Part shown: piece by piece, positions 17,110 to 25,296 of the stretch | Numbering within the stretch: position 1 is the first letter of the stretch | How the letters are laid out: the number at the start of each line of letters is the position of its first letter | NCBI RefSeq assembly: GCF_032926325.1 | Contig: NZ_CP136709.1 | Span: forward strand, 37,501-101,500 | Length of the DNA: 64,000 bases | Source of the DNA: Aestuariibaculum lutulentum | Lineage (GTDB): Bacteria > Bacteroidota > Bacteroidia > Flavobacteriales > Flavobacteriaceae | Reading direction: 5' to 3' | Notes under the pieces: model-generated | Database searches by the model: none | The model's input: only the letters and a program-made list of their open reading frames with translations | Told to the model about the DNA's origin: nothing | Position numbers and translations under genes: made by a program

Positions 17110-17324
17110 TTTGGGATGATTATTTACCTATTTTGGTTGGGTCTTTGTATATTAAATTTAATTTGCGAAAGCTGAATAAATTCACTTTATCTTTTATTCA
17201 TTTACAATATTAAAATTAAGATGCCATTTAAAACTGTTTTTTCGACGAGCGTTTATTTCTATGCACTTAAAAACATTTTTTCATGATTTTAAAGAAATAG
17301 GTTCACTATTAATTAGTTATTCAT

Positions 17325-17338
17325 TATTTTTGTTTAGC
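17325..17338 (+). promoter_or_regulatory. merR promoter -7 box with putative operator half-site
   Basis: TATTTTTG at 17325-17332 fits the TAnnTTTG -7 box, 21 bp upstream of the merR ATG. Overlapping it, TTTTGTTTAGC at 17328-17338 differs by one base from the inverted-repeat arm TTTTGTTTAAC at the crtI promoter. A shared site bound by the MerR protein is inferred. Confidence 0.45.
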
Positions 17339-17353
17339 TAAATTCAATAAAAA

Positions 17354-18253
17354 ATGAACAAAATTCGCGTCAATTTCAGTATTAAAGATCTTGAAAACCT
17401 CTCAGGGATTAAAGCACATACCATTAGAATTTGGGAAAAACGCTATAATTTATTGGAACCCAACCGTACCGATACCAACATAAGAACTTATAATACGGCC
17501 AGCCTTCAAAAACTATTAAACATAGCTTACTTAAACAATAATGGTTTTAAAGTTTCAAAAATAGCAGACCTGGCTGAAGATGAGATCTCCATAAAAGTTA
17601 AAGAAATAATAGCCGAAAGCAACAAAGATAGTTTTGCCATAAATGCGTTTAAGATGGCTATGATTAACTTCGATCAGTCTTTATTTGACAAAACGTATAA
17701 CGACCTATTAGAAGAACTTACTTTTGAAGACATATTTTACTCTGTATTTCTTCCTCTACTAAATGAAATTGGGTTACTATGGCAAACCAATACCATAACC
17801 CCGGTACACGAACATTTTATTTCGGTTCTTATTAAGCAGAAGTTATTACTTAGTACAGAGAAGTTGGTAAACCTTGAAAACACTTCCGACTCCAGAACAT
17901 TTGTTCTCTTCCTTCCCGATAATGAAATTCATGATATTGGACTCCTTTTTGTTAATTACTTACTAAAAAGTAAAGGTTATCATACCATTTTTCTAGGGCC
18001 AAGCGTACCAACTGCTAACCTTTACGAACTATATGAATTTTTCGACAATATTACATTTATATCGTATTTTACTATCTTCCCGGAAGAAGATACAATTGAA
18101 ACTTATATTAAAGATTTCAATGAATTATTATTAAATGAAAACAAATCTTATCTTTATTTACTTGGAAATAAAACCATTAACCTTAACCCTTCTCAATTAC
18201 CCGAAAAGGTTAAAGTTTTTAAAAGCATAAAAAATTTAGTTAAAGAAATGTAA
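17354..18253 (+). CDS. MerR-family regulator with B12-binding domain, CarH/LitR-like
   Basis: 299 aa. Residues ~5-75: MerR winged helix (FSIKDLENLSGIKAHTIRIWEKRYNLLEPNRT). Residues ~90-170: helical bundle; ~180-295: Rossmann B12-binding domain. Trp143 followed after nine residues by Glu153-His154 is the W-x9-EH cap signature of CarH-type photoreceptors, which hold adenosylcobalamin against a Trp. ExHxxG at 191-196 gives the lower axial ligand His193; Ser237 lies at the usual distance, while the usual late GG reads Gly271-Asn272. In the dark such proteins are tetramers that repress carotenoid genes; light breaks them. It sits 46 bp upstream of crtI, so it very likely controls the crt genes. 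Light response and cofactor are inferred. Confidence 0.9.
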   Translation: MNKIRVNFSIKDLENLSGIKAHTIRIWEKRYNLLEPNRTDTNIRTYNTASLQKLLNIAYLNNNGFKVSKIADLAEDEISIKVKEIIAESNKDSFAINAFKMAMINFDQSLFDKTYNDLLEELTFEDIFYSVFLPLLNEIGLLWQTNTITPVHEHFISVLIKQKLLLSTEKLVNLENTSDSRTFVLFLPDNEIHDIGLLFVNYLLKSKGYHTIFLGPSVPTANLYELYEFFDNITFISYFTIFPEEDTIETYIKDFNELLLNENKSYLYLLGNKTINLNPSQLPEKVKVFKSIKNLVKEM

Positions 18254-18263
18254 TATAAATTCA

Positions 18264-18299
18264 TTTTGTTTAACTTTTTATTATATTTGTTAAACAAAA
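18264..18299. promoter_or_regulatory. 11-bp inverted repeat over crtI promoter, putative MerR/CarH operator
   Basis: Arms TTTTGTTTAAC at 18264-18274 and GTTAAACAAAA at 18289-18299, exact complements with a 14-bp spacer, ending one base before the crtI ATG. A TATATTTG -7 box (18282-18289) lies in the spacer and touches the right arm, so a bound dimer would cover the promoter. As RNA it could also form a hairpin at the start codon, but there is no T-run after it. Confidence 0.6.
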
Positions 18300-19760
18300 A
18301 TGAAAAAAACAATTATAATTTTAGGTTCCGGATTCTCCTCTTTAGCTGCATCATGTTATCTAGCTAAAGCCGGATATAGCGCTACAATATTTGAAAAAAA
18401 CACTACTATTGGAGGTCGCGCAAGACAATTAAAAAAAGATGGGTTTACATTCGATATTGGTCCCACCTGGTATTGGATGCCAGATGTGTTTGAACGATTT
18501 TTTAGTGATTTCGGTAAAAAACCATCAGACTATTACACCTTAGAAAAACTTAACCCTGCCTACAGTGTTTATTTTGGAAAAAACGATTTTATAACCATTG
18601 AAGACACTTTAGATAAAATATCGAAGGCTTTTGAAAAAGAAGAACCTGGAAGTTCGGTTAAACTCAAATCTTTTATTGCGAATGCTAAAAGTAACTATGA
18701 CATTGCTATAAAAGATTTGGTTTACAATCCGGGGGTTTCTCCTTTAGAATTGGTTACGCCGGAAACAATCAAAAAACTTAACCAATTTTTTAGCAACATT
18801 AAAAAAGACGTAAACAAGGCTTTTAAAAACAAACGACTGGCTCAAATTCTAGAATTTCCAGTGTTATTCCTTGGTGCCAAACCAAGCGACACACCATCTT
18901 TCTACAATTTCATGAATTACGCCGATTTCGGACTTGGGACCTTTCATCCGCAAAAAGGTATGTATCAGGTTATTCTGGCTTTAAAAAGTTTAGCCGAAGA
19001 ACTAGGCGTAACCATTCAAACAGAAAACCCTGTTGATGAAATCATCGTAAGTAACGGAAAAGCTTCAGGTATTATTTCAAAAGGAAAAACATATACGGCC
19101 GATATTATTGTGAGTGGCGCTGATTACCATCACACAGAAACGTTATTGGACGAACCTTACAGGCAATATTCTGAAAATTACTGGAACAAAAAAACCTTTG
19201 CACCGTCTTCACTGTTATTTTATGTAGGATTTAATAAAAAAATTGAAAATGTAGATCACCACACTTTATTTTTTGATGTCGATTTCGATGTTCACGCTAA
19301 AGCTATTTACGACAATCCAGAATGGCCTGAAAAACCACTGTTTTACGCTAGTTTTCCAAGCAAAACAGACACAAGCACAGCTCCTGAAGGCAAGGAAGCC
19401 GGTATATTTTTAATTCCATTAGCGCCCAGTTTGCATGATACTCCGGAATTGAGAGAAACCTATTTCAATAAAATCATAAACCGACTAGAAGACTTAACCT
19501 CTCAAAGCGTAAAAGACCATATTATTTTTAAAGAAAGTTTCTGTATAAACGATTTTATAAATGATTATAACTCATATAAAGGTAATGCTTACGGCATGGC
19601 AAATACCCTATTACAAACAGCCTTTTTAAGACCTAAACTGAAAAGTAAAAAAGTAAACAATTTGTATTTCACCGGACAATTAACGGTACCTGGACCAGGC
19701 GTTCCTCCCTCGTTAATTTCAGGAAAATTAGTAGCCGATTTAGTAATTAAACACCATTAA
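18300..19760 (+). CDS. crtI: Phytoene desaturase
   Basis: Converts phytoene to lycopene by four desaturations, membrane-associated and FAD-dependent. 486 aa. Dinucleotide-binding N-terminus IILGSGFSSLAASCYLAKAG with FEKNTTIGGRA; C-terminal signature FTGQLTVPGPGVPPSLISGKL. First gene of crtI-crtB-crtZ-crtY, with crtB starting 3 bp after its stop. A dyad overlaps its promoter. The paralogous later-step desaturases look alike, but direct linkage to crtB supports phytoene as the substrate. Confidence 0.93.
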   Translation: MKKTIIILGSGFSSLAASCYLAKAGYSATIFEKNTTIGGRARQLKKDGFTFDIGPTWYWMPDVFERFFSDFGKKPSDYYTLEKLNPAYSVYFGKNDFITIEDTLDKISKAFEKEEPGSSVKLKSFIANAKSNYDIAIKDLVYNPGVSPLELVTPETIKKLNQFFSNIKKDVNKAFKNKRLAQILEFPVLFLGAKPSDTPSFYNFMNYADFGLGTFHPQKGMYQVILALKSLAEELGVTIQTENPVDEIIVSNGKASGIISKGKTYTADIIVSGADYHHTETLLDEPYRQYSENYWNKKTFAPSSLLFYVGFNKKIENVDHHTLFFDVDFDVHAKAIYDNPEWPEKPLFYASFPSKTDTSTAPEGKEAGIFLIPLAPSLHDTPELRETYFNKIINRLEDLTSQSVKDHIIFKESFCINDFINDYNSYKGNAYGMANTLLQTAFLRPKLKSKKVNNLYFTGQLTVPGPGVPPSLISGKLVADLVIKHH

Positions 19761-19763
19761 CCC

Positions 19764-20603
19764 ATGAAAGCATTATTCGACACGGTATCCTACAGCTGCA
19801 GCAAACTAGTTACTGGAACTTACAGCACATCGTTTTCGCTTGCCACAAAAATGTTATACAAATCGATTCGAGCTGATATTTACAATATTTACGGTTTTGT
19901 AAGATTTGCTGATGAAATTGTCGATTCGTTTCACGATTATGACAAAGAAGCTTTATTCAACAAGTTTTACGACGATTTAAATGAAGCTATTGAAAATAAA
20001 ATCAGTCTTAACCCGATTCTAAATGCATTTCAGCATACCTACCATAAATACAATCTGGAAAAAGATATGGTTGATGCTTTTATGAAAAGTATGCGTTTAG
20101 ATTTAAACAAAAGCAATTATAATACGGTTGAAGAATATCAAAATTACATTTATGGTTCTGCCGATGTGGTTGGCTTAATGTGCTTAAAGGTATTTGTTAA
20201 AGGCGACCAGGAAAAGTTCGATGAGCTTAAATCATCTGCAATGGCTTTGGGTTCCGCGTTTCAAAAAGTAAATTTTTTAAGAGATTTAAAAGCCGATATG
20301 GAAGGTTTAAACCGAAGCTATTTCCCTAATATAAATCTAGATGAGCTTGATGAAGCTTCAAAGCAACACATCATTGAAGACATTGAATACGATTTTGAAC
20401 GTGGTTTACAAGGGATAAAAAAGCTACCTAATGAAGCTAAATTCGGAGTGTTTATGGCGTATCGTTATTACAGACAATTACTTAAAAAACTACAAAACAC
20501 ACCGGCTTTACACATTAAAAACTCAAGGATACGCGTTTCAAACCCTAAAAAAATAGAATTGCTCATGCGCAGCTATGTTAAATATCAACTAAATTTAATG
20601 TAA
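19764..20603 (+). CDS. crtB: Phytoene synthase
   Basis: Joins two geranylgeranyl diphosphates head to head into phytoene. 279 aa. Both aspartate-rich motifs are present: FADEIVDSFHDYD (first DxxxD) and FLRDLKADMEG (second), plus YGSADVVGLMCLKVF in place of the usual YCYxVAG region and RSYFP after the second motif. Between crtI (3 bp) and crtZ (9 bp) in one operon. No geranylgeranyl diphosphate synthase is in the window; it must be encoded elsewhere. Confidence 0.95.
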   Translation: MKALFDTVSYSCSKLVTGTYSTSFSLATKMLYKSIRADIYNIYGFVRFADEIVDSFHDYDKEALFNKFYDDLNEAIENKISLNPILNAFQHTYHKYNLEKDMVDAFMKSMRLDLNKSNYNTVEEYQNYIYGSADVVGLMCLKVFVKGDQEKFDELKSSAMALGSAFQKVNFLRDLKADMEGLNRSYFPNINLDELDEASKQHIIEDIEYDFERGLQGIKKLPNEAKFGVFMAYRYYRQLLKKLQNTPALHIKNSRIRVSNPKKIELLMRSYVKYQLNLM

Positions 20604-20612
20604 CTTTAAGTC

Positions 20613-21062
20613 ATGCAAATATTATATTGGATACTTATTTTTTTGGCAACGTTTTGCTTTATGGAATTTATGGCGTGGTTTACCCATAAATATATTATGC
20701 ATGGCTTTTTATGGCGTTTACATCAAGACCACCACAAAAAAGATCACGATAGCTGGTTTGAGCGTAACGATGCCTTTTTCATTTTCTATGCAGTTATTAG
20801 TATTGGCTTCTTTTTACTTTGGAAATACACCAGCTTCTGGCCTGGTTTACCCATTGGTTTAGGTATTTTTGCTTACGGATTCTGCTATTTTATGGTTCAT
20901 GATATTTTTATTCATCAGCGTTTTAAAATCTTTAGAAATGCGAATAACTGGTACGCTAAAGGAATTCGAAGAGCTCATAAAATGCATCATAAACACATTG
21001 GAAAAGAAGACGGGGAATGCTTCGGAATGCTGTTTGTTCCGTTTAAATATTTCAAACAATAA
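20613..21062 (+). CDS. crtZ: Beta-carotene 3-hydroxylase
   Basis: Adds hydroxyls at the 3 and 3' positions of beta-carotene to give zeaxanthin; non-haem di-iron membrane enzyme of the fatty-acid hydroxylase type. 149 aa, four hydrophobic spans. Histidine boxes are visible: HKYIMH, HQDHHKKDHD, HDIFIHQRF and HKMHHKHIG. Third in the crt operon, 5 bp before crtY. The position next to the cyclase supports zeaxanthin as product. Confidence 0.94.
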   Translation: MQILYWILIFLATFCFMEFMAWFTHKYIMHGFLWRLHQDHHKKDHDSWFERNDAFFIFYAVISIGFFLLWKYTSFWPGLPIGLGIFAYGFCYFMVHDIFIHQRFKIFRNANNWYAKGIRRAHKMHHKHIGKEDGECFGMLFVPFKYFKQ

Positions 21063-21067
21063 ACCGA

Positions 21068-21757
21068 ATGACCTACCTCTATTTACTGCTAAACTTAGGC
21101 TCACTCTCGGTTCCGTTTTTGTTTAGTTTTCATCCCAAATTAAAATTCTACAAGCACTGGAAAGGCTTGCTTTTAGGTATTCTTGCCGGTATGCTTTTGT
21201 TCATTCCGTGGGATGTTTTTTTTACCATTAACCAATACTGGGGATTTAACCCAACGTATTATTTAGGGAAAACCATTTTCGGACTTCCAATTGAAGAATG
21301 GCTGTTTTTTATATGTATTCCATACGCCTGCGTGTTTACGCACTACGCTTTATTATACTATTTTCCGAATTTAAAACTGAAGAAAAGAACAACCAAACTC
21401 ATTAGTTACCTGTTGATTTTCCTGTTTTTTGCAGTTACTATTTATAACACAGACAAATGGTACACACTCATTAATTTTGGTGTCGCCACCATATTAACAA
21501 CTGTGATTATAACTAAATCTCCGGATATTTTACAAAGCTACCTTTTAACGTTTTTAGTAATGCTCATTCCTTTTTTTATTGTGAACGGTATTTTAACAGG
21601 AAGCTTTATCCATAATGAAGTGGTTTGGTATAATGACCATGAGAATTTGGGCATAAGAATGTTTACTATTCCTGTTGAAGATAGCGTTTATGCATTTTCT
21701 TTAATTCTACTGAATTTATACATCATTAAACTTTTTGAAAACCGAAAAGTTAATTAA
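21068..21757 (+). CDS. Lycopene cyclase, CrtYc-CrtYd fused type
   Basis: Cyclises the ends of lycopene to beta-carotene. 229 aa integral membrane protein, about six or seven spans, built of two related halves: the first has GLPIEEWLFFICIPYACVF, the second IPVEDSVYAFSLILLN. The repeated P-x-E-(E/D) motif is the mark of the heterodimeric CrtYc/CrtYd family (as in actinobacteria and fungal CarRP), here on one chain, and unlike the flavoprotein CrtY of proteobacteria. Last gene of the operon; its 3' end overlaps the convergent dehydrogenase gene by 8 bp. Confidence 0.9.
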   Translation: MTYLYLLLNLGSLSVPFLFSFHPKLKFYKHWKGLLLGILAGMLLFIPWDVFFTINQYWGFNPTYYLGKTIFGLPIEEWLFFICIPYACVFTHYALLYYFPNLKLKKRTTKLISYLLIFLFFAVTIYNTDKWYTLINFGVATILTTVIITKSPDILQSYLLTFLVMLIPFFIVNGILTGSFIHNEVVWYNDHENLGIRMFTIPVEDSVYAFSLILLNLYIIKLFENRKVN

Positions 21758-22718
21758 CCACATTAACGGGATTTCCGTTTAGAAAAGACTCCAAATTATC
21801 AATGGCAGTTGTCATTAATCGGTTTCTTGCGGCTTTTGTTGCCCAGGCAATATGAGGTGTTATAATACAGTTTTTAGCTTTTAGCAAGGGGTTATCAGCA
21901 GCAATAGGCTCCTTTGAAACTACATCGATAGCTGCGCCAGCCATTTTCCCTGAATTTAAAGCTTCAGCTAAATCTGCTTCAACTACCAAACCGCCTCTTG
22001 AGGTATTGATTACCATTACACCGTCTTTCATTTTATTAATGTTGGTTTTATTAATAATACCCTCTGTTTCTTCAAACAACGGACAATGCAAACTTATAAT
22101 ATCAGACTTCGCCAACAATTCATCTAACTCCACAAATTTTAAGGTTTCAGACTCAAACTCTGGTTTTGGTGTTCGACTATAAGCCAGAATATTCAATCCG
22201 AATGCCTGCGCCATTTTAGCTGTCGCCTGCCCTATTCTACCAAAACCAATAATTCCCAAGGTTTTCCCTTCCAATTCAATTAAGGGTGAATTCCAAAAAC
22301 AAAAATCAACCGATTTTGTCCATTCTCCAGACTGAACCGCATGATTATGATCACCCACATGATGACATAACTCTAAAAGTAACGCCATGGTAAACTGCGC
22401 CACAGCTGTTGTTCCGTAAGATGGAATATTGGTTACTGTAATCCCTAATTCATTGGCTTTAATCACATCTACAACATTATATCCAGTAGCTAAAACACCT
22501 ATATATTTTACATTTGGCACTTGTTTTAACACATCGACTGGTAGCGGCGTTTTATTGGTAAAAACAATTTCAGCATCACCAATAGTTTCAATGATTATTT
22601 TTGAATCGAAAGCAGTTCGGTTATGTACTTCAAGGTCTCCAAACTGAGAAATTCCTTCCCAATTTAAATCCCCGGGATTTAAGGTATATCCATCTAAAAC
22701 AACTATCTTTTTATTCAT
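21750..22718 (-). CDS. D-2-hydroxyacid dehydrogenase (glycerate dehydrogenase-like)
   Basis: 322 aa NAD(P)-dependent oxidoreductase that interconverts a 2-keto acid and a D-2-hydroxy acid. The nucleotide fold motif GFGRIG is at 158-163; the catalytic triad fits Arg241 (NTSRGGLV), Glu270 (SKEP) and His289 (TPHIAWAT). Overall closest by pattern to hydroxypyruvate reductase/glycerate dehydrogenase, but the substrate cannot be told. Its start overlaps the stop of the thioredoxin-like gene by 8 bp, so they are translationally coupled. Converges on the crt operon with no terminator between. Confidence 0.88.
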   Translation of the reverse strand: MNKKIVVLDGYTLNPGDLNWEGISQFGDLEVHNRTAFDSKIIIETIGDAEIVFTNKTPLPVDVLKQVPNVKYIGVLATGYNVVDVIKANELGITVTNIPSYGTTAVAQFTMALLLELCHHVGDHNHAVQSGEWTKSVDFCFWNSPLIELEGKTLGIIGFGRIGQATAKMAQAFGLNILAYSRTPKPEFESETLKFVELDELLAKSDIISLHCPLFEETEGIINKTNINKMKDGVMVINTSRGGLVVEADLAEALNSGKMAGAAIDVVSKEPIAADNPLLKAKNCIITPHIAWATKAARNRLMTTAIDNLESFLNGNPVNVVN

Positions 22719-23286
22719 TTTCTGATGCTTTTAATAAATTATCTATTGTTCCTCTAACCTTATCACTATTCCAGTTGGCACTTCGACTTTCATCAATAAT
22801 AATTTGTCCCGACTGATCTATTAAAAAAGTTCGAGGAATAGTCGTTACATCAAAATATTCAGGGTATTGACTTGCGGGTTGATATACTTTAAACGTATAG
22901 TTGTTATCTTTTAAAAACGTATTGATTTCAGTGAAATCGTCGCTGGTAACAAATAAAAATTCCACTTTATCTTTATAATCATCATACAATTTTTGCATGC
23001 TTGGCATTTCGGCAATACATGGCGGACACCAGGTTGCCCAAAAATTAATCAGAACAACTTTTCCTTTCGCAGATTGAAAATGATAAGTTTCCTGATTTTC
23101 ATCTTTTAACAACCAATTATAATCTGAAATAGTTTTTAAATCACCGGTCGATTCTAACGACGGACCGAACATAGCAATACCTTTTTGTAGAAACACTTGA
23201 ATAGGTTTACGCGTTTGCGGAATAATTAAAAGTCCGATTACTATAAAAAATACTATATTTTTAAGTTTTGATTTAGAAATAGCCAT
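22711..23286 (-). CDS. TlpA/ResA-like thioredoxin-fold protein, membrane anchored
   Basis: 191 aa. N-terminal membrane span (~10-23) with basic residues before it, so the rest should face the periplasm. A thioredoxin domain follows with the active site WCPPC (Cys87, Cys90) in NFWATWCPPC, the cis-Pro region TTIPRTFLID and QIIIDES. This is the layout of TlpA/ResA-type reductases that keep envelope or cytochrome c cysteines reduced. Overlaps the downstream dehydrogenase gene by 8 bp. The particular partner is unknown. Confidence 0.88.
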   Translation of the reverse strand: MAISKSKLKNIVFFIVIGLLIIPQTRKPIQVFLQKGIAMFGPSLESTGDLKTISDYNWLLKDENQETYHFQSAKGKVVLINFWATWCPPCIAEMPSMQKLYDDYKDKVEFLFVTSDDFTEINTFLKDNNYTFKVYQPASQYPEYFDVTTIPRTFLIDQSGQIIIDESRSANWNSDKVRGTIDNLLKASENE

Positions 23287-23389
23287 GAATGCTGAAATAA
23301 TTTAGAACTGTAAAGCTAAAAAATAAGAAATGGAAGCTATTCACTTTTACTTAAAATTTAACGTTTCAGCATTAAATTTTAAGCATAAA

Positions 23390-23413
23390 AAAACCTCCAT
23401 TGTTGGAGGTTTT
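23390..23413 (-). terminator. Terminator after DUF5606 gene
   Basis: Perfect 10-bp stem (23390-23399 with 23404-23413), loop TTGT; a minus-strand T-run follows (complement of A at 23387-23393). 21 bp past the stop at 23434. Confidence 0.85.
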
Positions 23414-23433
23414 CAATATCGTAAATTCGATTT

Positions 23434-23865
23434 CTATTTTTCTTCCGTAGAAACTGTTTCTTCTTCAGCTTCAGCAGTTAAATTTTCTAAAAGACCGTGC
23501 TTTTGTAATAAGTTATACCACTGAATTACTTTTTTAATATCACTTGCATACACGCGATCTTCATCATAATTTGGTAAAACTTCAAAGAAATACTCTTCTA
23601 ATTTATCTTTACTATCCTTTGGAGAAACCGATGTTTGTCCTCCGTTTTCTTTAGCTTTAATATTTTCAAAAACCTGTCTTAAAGGCACTTCTTCCTCTAA
23701 TGTATAAATAGCGATTTCACTTAATACACTAACGTTTTGCTGAATACCTACAGATATACGCTTGTTATCTACTAATGATTCTGCAACAAAACCAGCACGC
23801 GTTTGAGCTACTAAATTGTATAACCCCGGTTTTCCTGCTATTGAAAGTACTTTATCTAAACTCAT
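23434..23865 (-). CDS. DUF5606 domain protein
   Basis: 143 aa, cytosolic. N-terminus MSLDKVLSIAGKPGLYNLVAQTRAGFVAESL and the following strand-rich ~60 residues are typical of the DUF5606 family, found in Bacteroidota next to def and ruvX; a helical middle part and an acidic Glu/Thr-rich tail complete it. No known function. It follows def by 54 bp on the same strand and ends at a strong terminator, so it is the last gene of this transcript. Confidence 0.8.
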   Translation of the reverse strand: MSLDKVLSIAGKPGLYNLVAQTRAGFVAESLVDNKRISVGIQQNVSVLSEIAIYTLEEEVPLRQVFENIKAKENGGQTSVSPKDSKDKLEEYFFEVLPNYDEDRVYASDIKKVIQWYNLLQKHGLLENLTAEAEEETVSTEEK

Positions 23866-23919
23866 AACTTATTTTTTGAAAGTCGCAAATATCAACTGTT
23901 TATTGATGTCTTGCAAATA

Positions 23920-24510
23920 TTATCGTTTCTTTTTTTGGGCTGGAAAACGCATTCTGTAATCCACATTTATTTTCCCCTTAGAGATGTTTGCCAAACGGCC
24001 TTTTATTAAACGCTTTTTTAAAACCGATAATTTATCGGTAAACAATACGCCTTCAATATGATCGTATTCGTGCTGAATAACACGCGCTATCAATCCGTCA
24101 AAAACTTCAGTTTTTTCCTGAAAATTTTCATCTAAATATTCGATGGTTACTTTTGGTTTTCTATAAACATCTTCACGCACATCTGGAATACTTAAACACC
24201 CTTCGTTAAATGCCCACTCTTCACCTTCTTCCTTTACAATTGTGGCATTAATAAATACGCGCTTAAAGCCTTTTAAAACCTCTTGTTCTTCAGCTGTTAA
24301 ATCTTCATCTTCAGAAAAAGGTGTAGCATCGATAACAAATAAACGAATTGGTAAGCCTATTTGTGGCGCTGCTAAACCTACACCATAGGCATTATACATG
24401 GTTTCAAACATATTATCGATTAATACATTTAAATCCGGGTAATTCTGATCTATATCTTCTCCTACTTTTTTCAAAACAGGATCGCCATAAGCTACAATAG
24501 GTAATATCAT
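23920..24510 (-). CDS. def: Peptide deformylase
   Basis: Removes the formyl group from the N-terminal methionine of new proteins. 196 aa. All three motifs are intact: GVGLAAPQIG (43-52), EGCLSIP with metal ligand Cys105, and QHEYDH with His147, His151 and catalytic Glu148. Slightly longer than the E. coli enzyme through an acidic insert around 66-80. Set between a T9SS cargo gene and the DUF5606 gene; ruvX, usually adjacent, is one gene upstream. Confidence 0.97.
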   Translation of the reverse strand: MILPIVAYGDPVLKKVGEDIDQNYPDLNVLIDNMFETMYNAYGVGLAAPQIGLPIRLFVIDATPFSEDEDLTAEEQEVLKGFKRVFINATIVKEEGEEWAFNEGCLSIPDVREDVYRKPKVTIEYLDENFQEKTEVFDGLIARVIQHEYDHIEGVLFTDKLSVLKKRLIKGRLANISKGKINVDYRMRFPAQKKKR

Positions 24511-24535
24511 TTGTTGTTATCTGTTATATTTTGTG

Positions 24536-24543
24536 CAAAAATA
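24536..24543 (-). promoter_or_regulatory. Putative -7 box of def promoter
   Basis: Minus-strand TATTTTTG (TAnnTTTG type), 25 bp upstream of the def ATG and downstream of the preceding terminator, so def-DUF5606 probably has its own promoter. Confidence 0.4.
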
Positions 24544-24580
24544 CGATTCTAAAAAATAAAACCTGTTAAAGAAAAGCATA

Positions 24581-24608
24581 AAAAAACTCCCTAAATAATA
24601 GAGAGTTT
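24581..24608 (-). terminator. Terminator after T9SS cargo gene
   Basis: Stem AAACTC (24584-24589) with GAGTTT (24603-24608), one C-A mismatch, then CTA/TAG; minus-strand T-run from A at 24581-24586. Weaker than its neighbours. Confidence 0.65.
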
Positions 24609-24629
24609 AAATTATATGGGGATTTATAT

Positions 24630-25232
24630 TTATTTTGAAATCACAATTTTTCGACTAATTGAAGTATAATCTGTTCCAATTTTCACTAAATACAATCCGT
24701 TAGACAACCCTGAAATATTAATAATTTTAGAAGTTTTGCCTTCAATGCTATCAGTTAACACTAATTTACCTGTAATATTGAAAACTTCTATTTTCGCTGT
24801 AGTACTGAAACCAAAAGCAAGCTCAATTTCATTTCCTTTAAATACAGGACTTGGATAAACTTTTAAATCTTTACCCATTGCTTCAAAGGCTTCTACAGGC
24901 AACGTTCCTCCTGAATAAGAACAAGTGTTAGTAAAACCTGACTCGACAACAAAACCCTGACCTGAAAGTGCACCTCCAGATCTTAAAGTATACGTTGCAA
25001 CAGTGTTTGAACAAGCTCCGTCCTCTTTTGAAAATGTAGAGGTATTAGAAGTAATATTGTCTCTAACAGTAAGTGTAGCTGGCATAGAAGCACAATCAAT
25101 TGGGTTGTTAGGATAATAAAATACAATTGTATTTCCGTCCTGAATGGCCCCTCCTGCTTCAGGACAGGGTTGAGCATACATTTGATTAGCGCCAAATAAG
25201 GCGATTAAGAATAAAAAGTAAATTTGTTTCAT
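24630..25232 (-). CDS. Small secreted protein with T9SS type A sorting domain
   Basis: 200 aa if started at ATG 25232 (MKQIYFLFLIALFGANQMYAQ, a clear signal peptide); the frame also opens at 25271 but that would bury the signal. The mature part (~22-115) is an unrecognised beta-rich region with five cysteines, GAIQDGNTIVFYYPN, ATLTVRDNITSNTSTF and ATYTLRSGGALSGQGF. The C-terminal ~75 residues are a type A sorting domain: LKVYPSPVFKGNEIELAF, IEVFNITGKLVLTDS, LSNGLYLVKIGT, ISRKIVISK. Exported by T9SS and probably surface-bound or released. It separates ruvX from def, which are usually neighbours. Confidence 0.85.
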   Translation of the reverse strand: MKQIYFLFLIALFGANQMYAQPCPEAGGAIQDGNTIVFYYPNNPIDCASMPATLTVRDNITSNTSTFSKEDGACSNTVATYTLRSGGALSGQGFVVESGFTNTCSYSGGTLPVEAFEAMGKDLKVYPSPVFKGNEIELAFGFSTTAKIEVFNITGKLVLTDSIEGKTSKIINISGLSNGLYLVKIGTDYTSISRKIVISK

Positions 25233-25296
25233 AAATAAATGGTTTAGTGTTAGTATATTAAATTTAAACATTTTTCATTAAACCATAACTCCTTCA

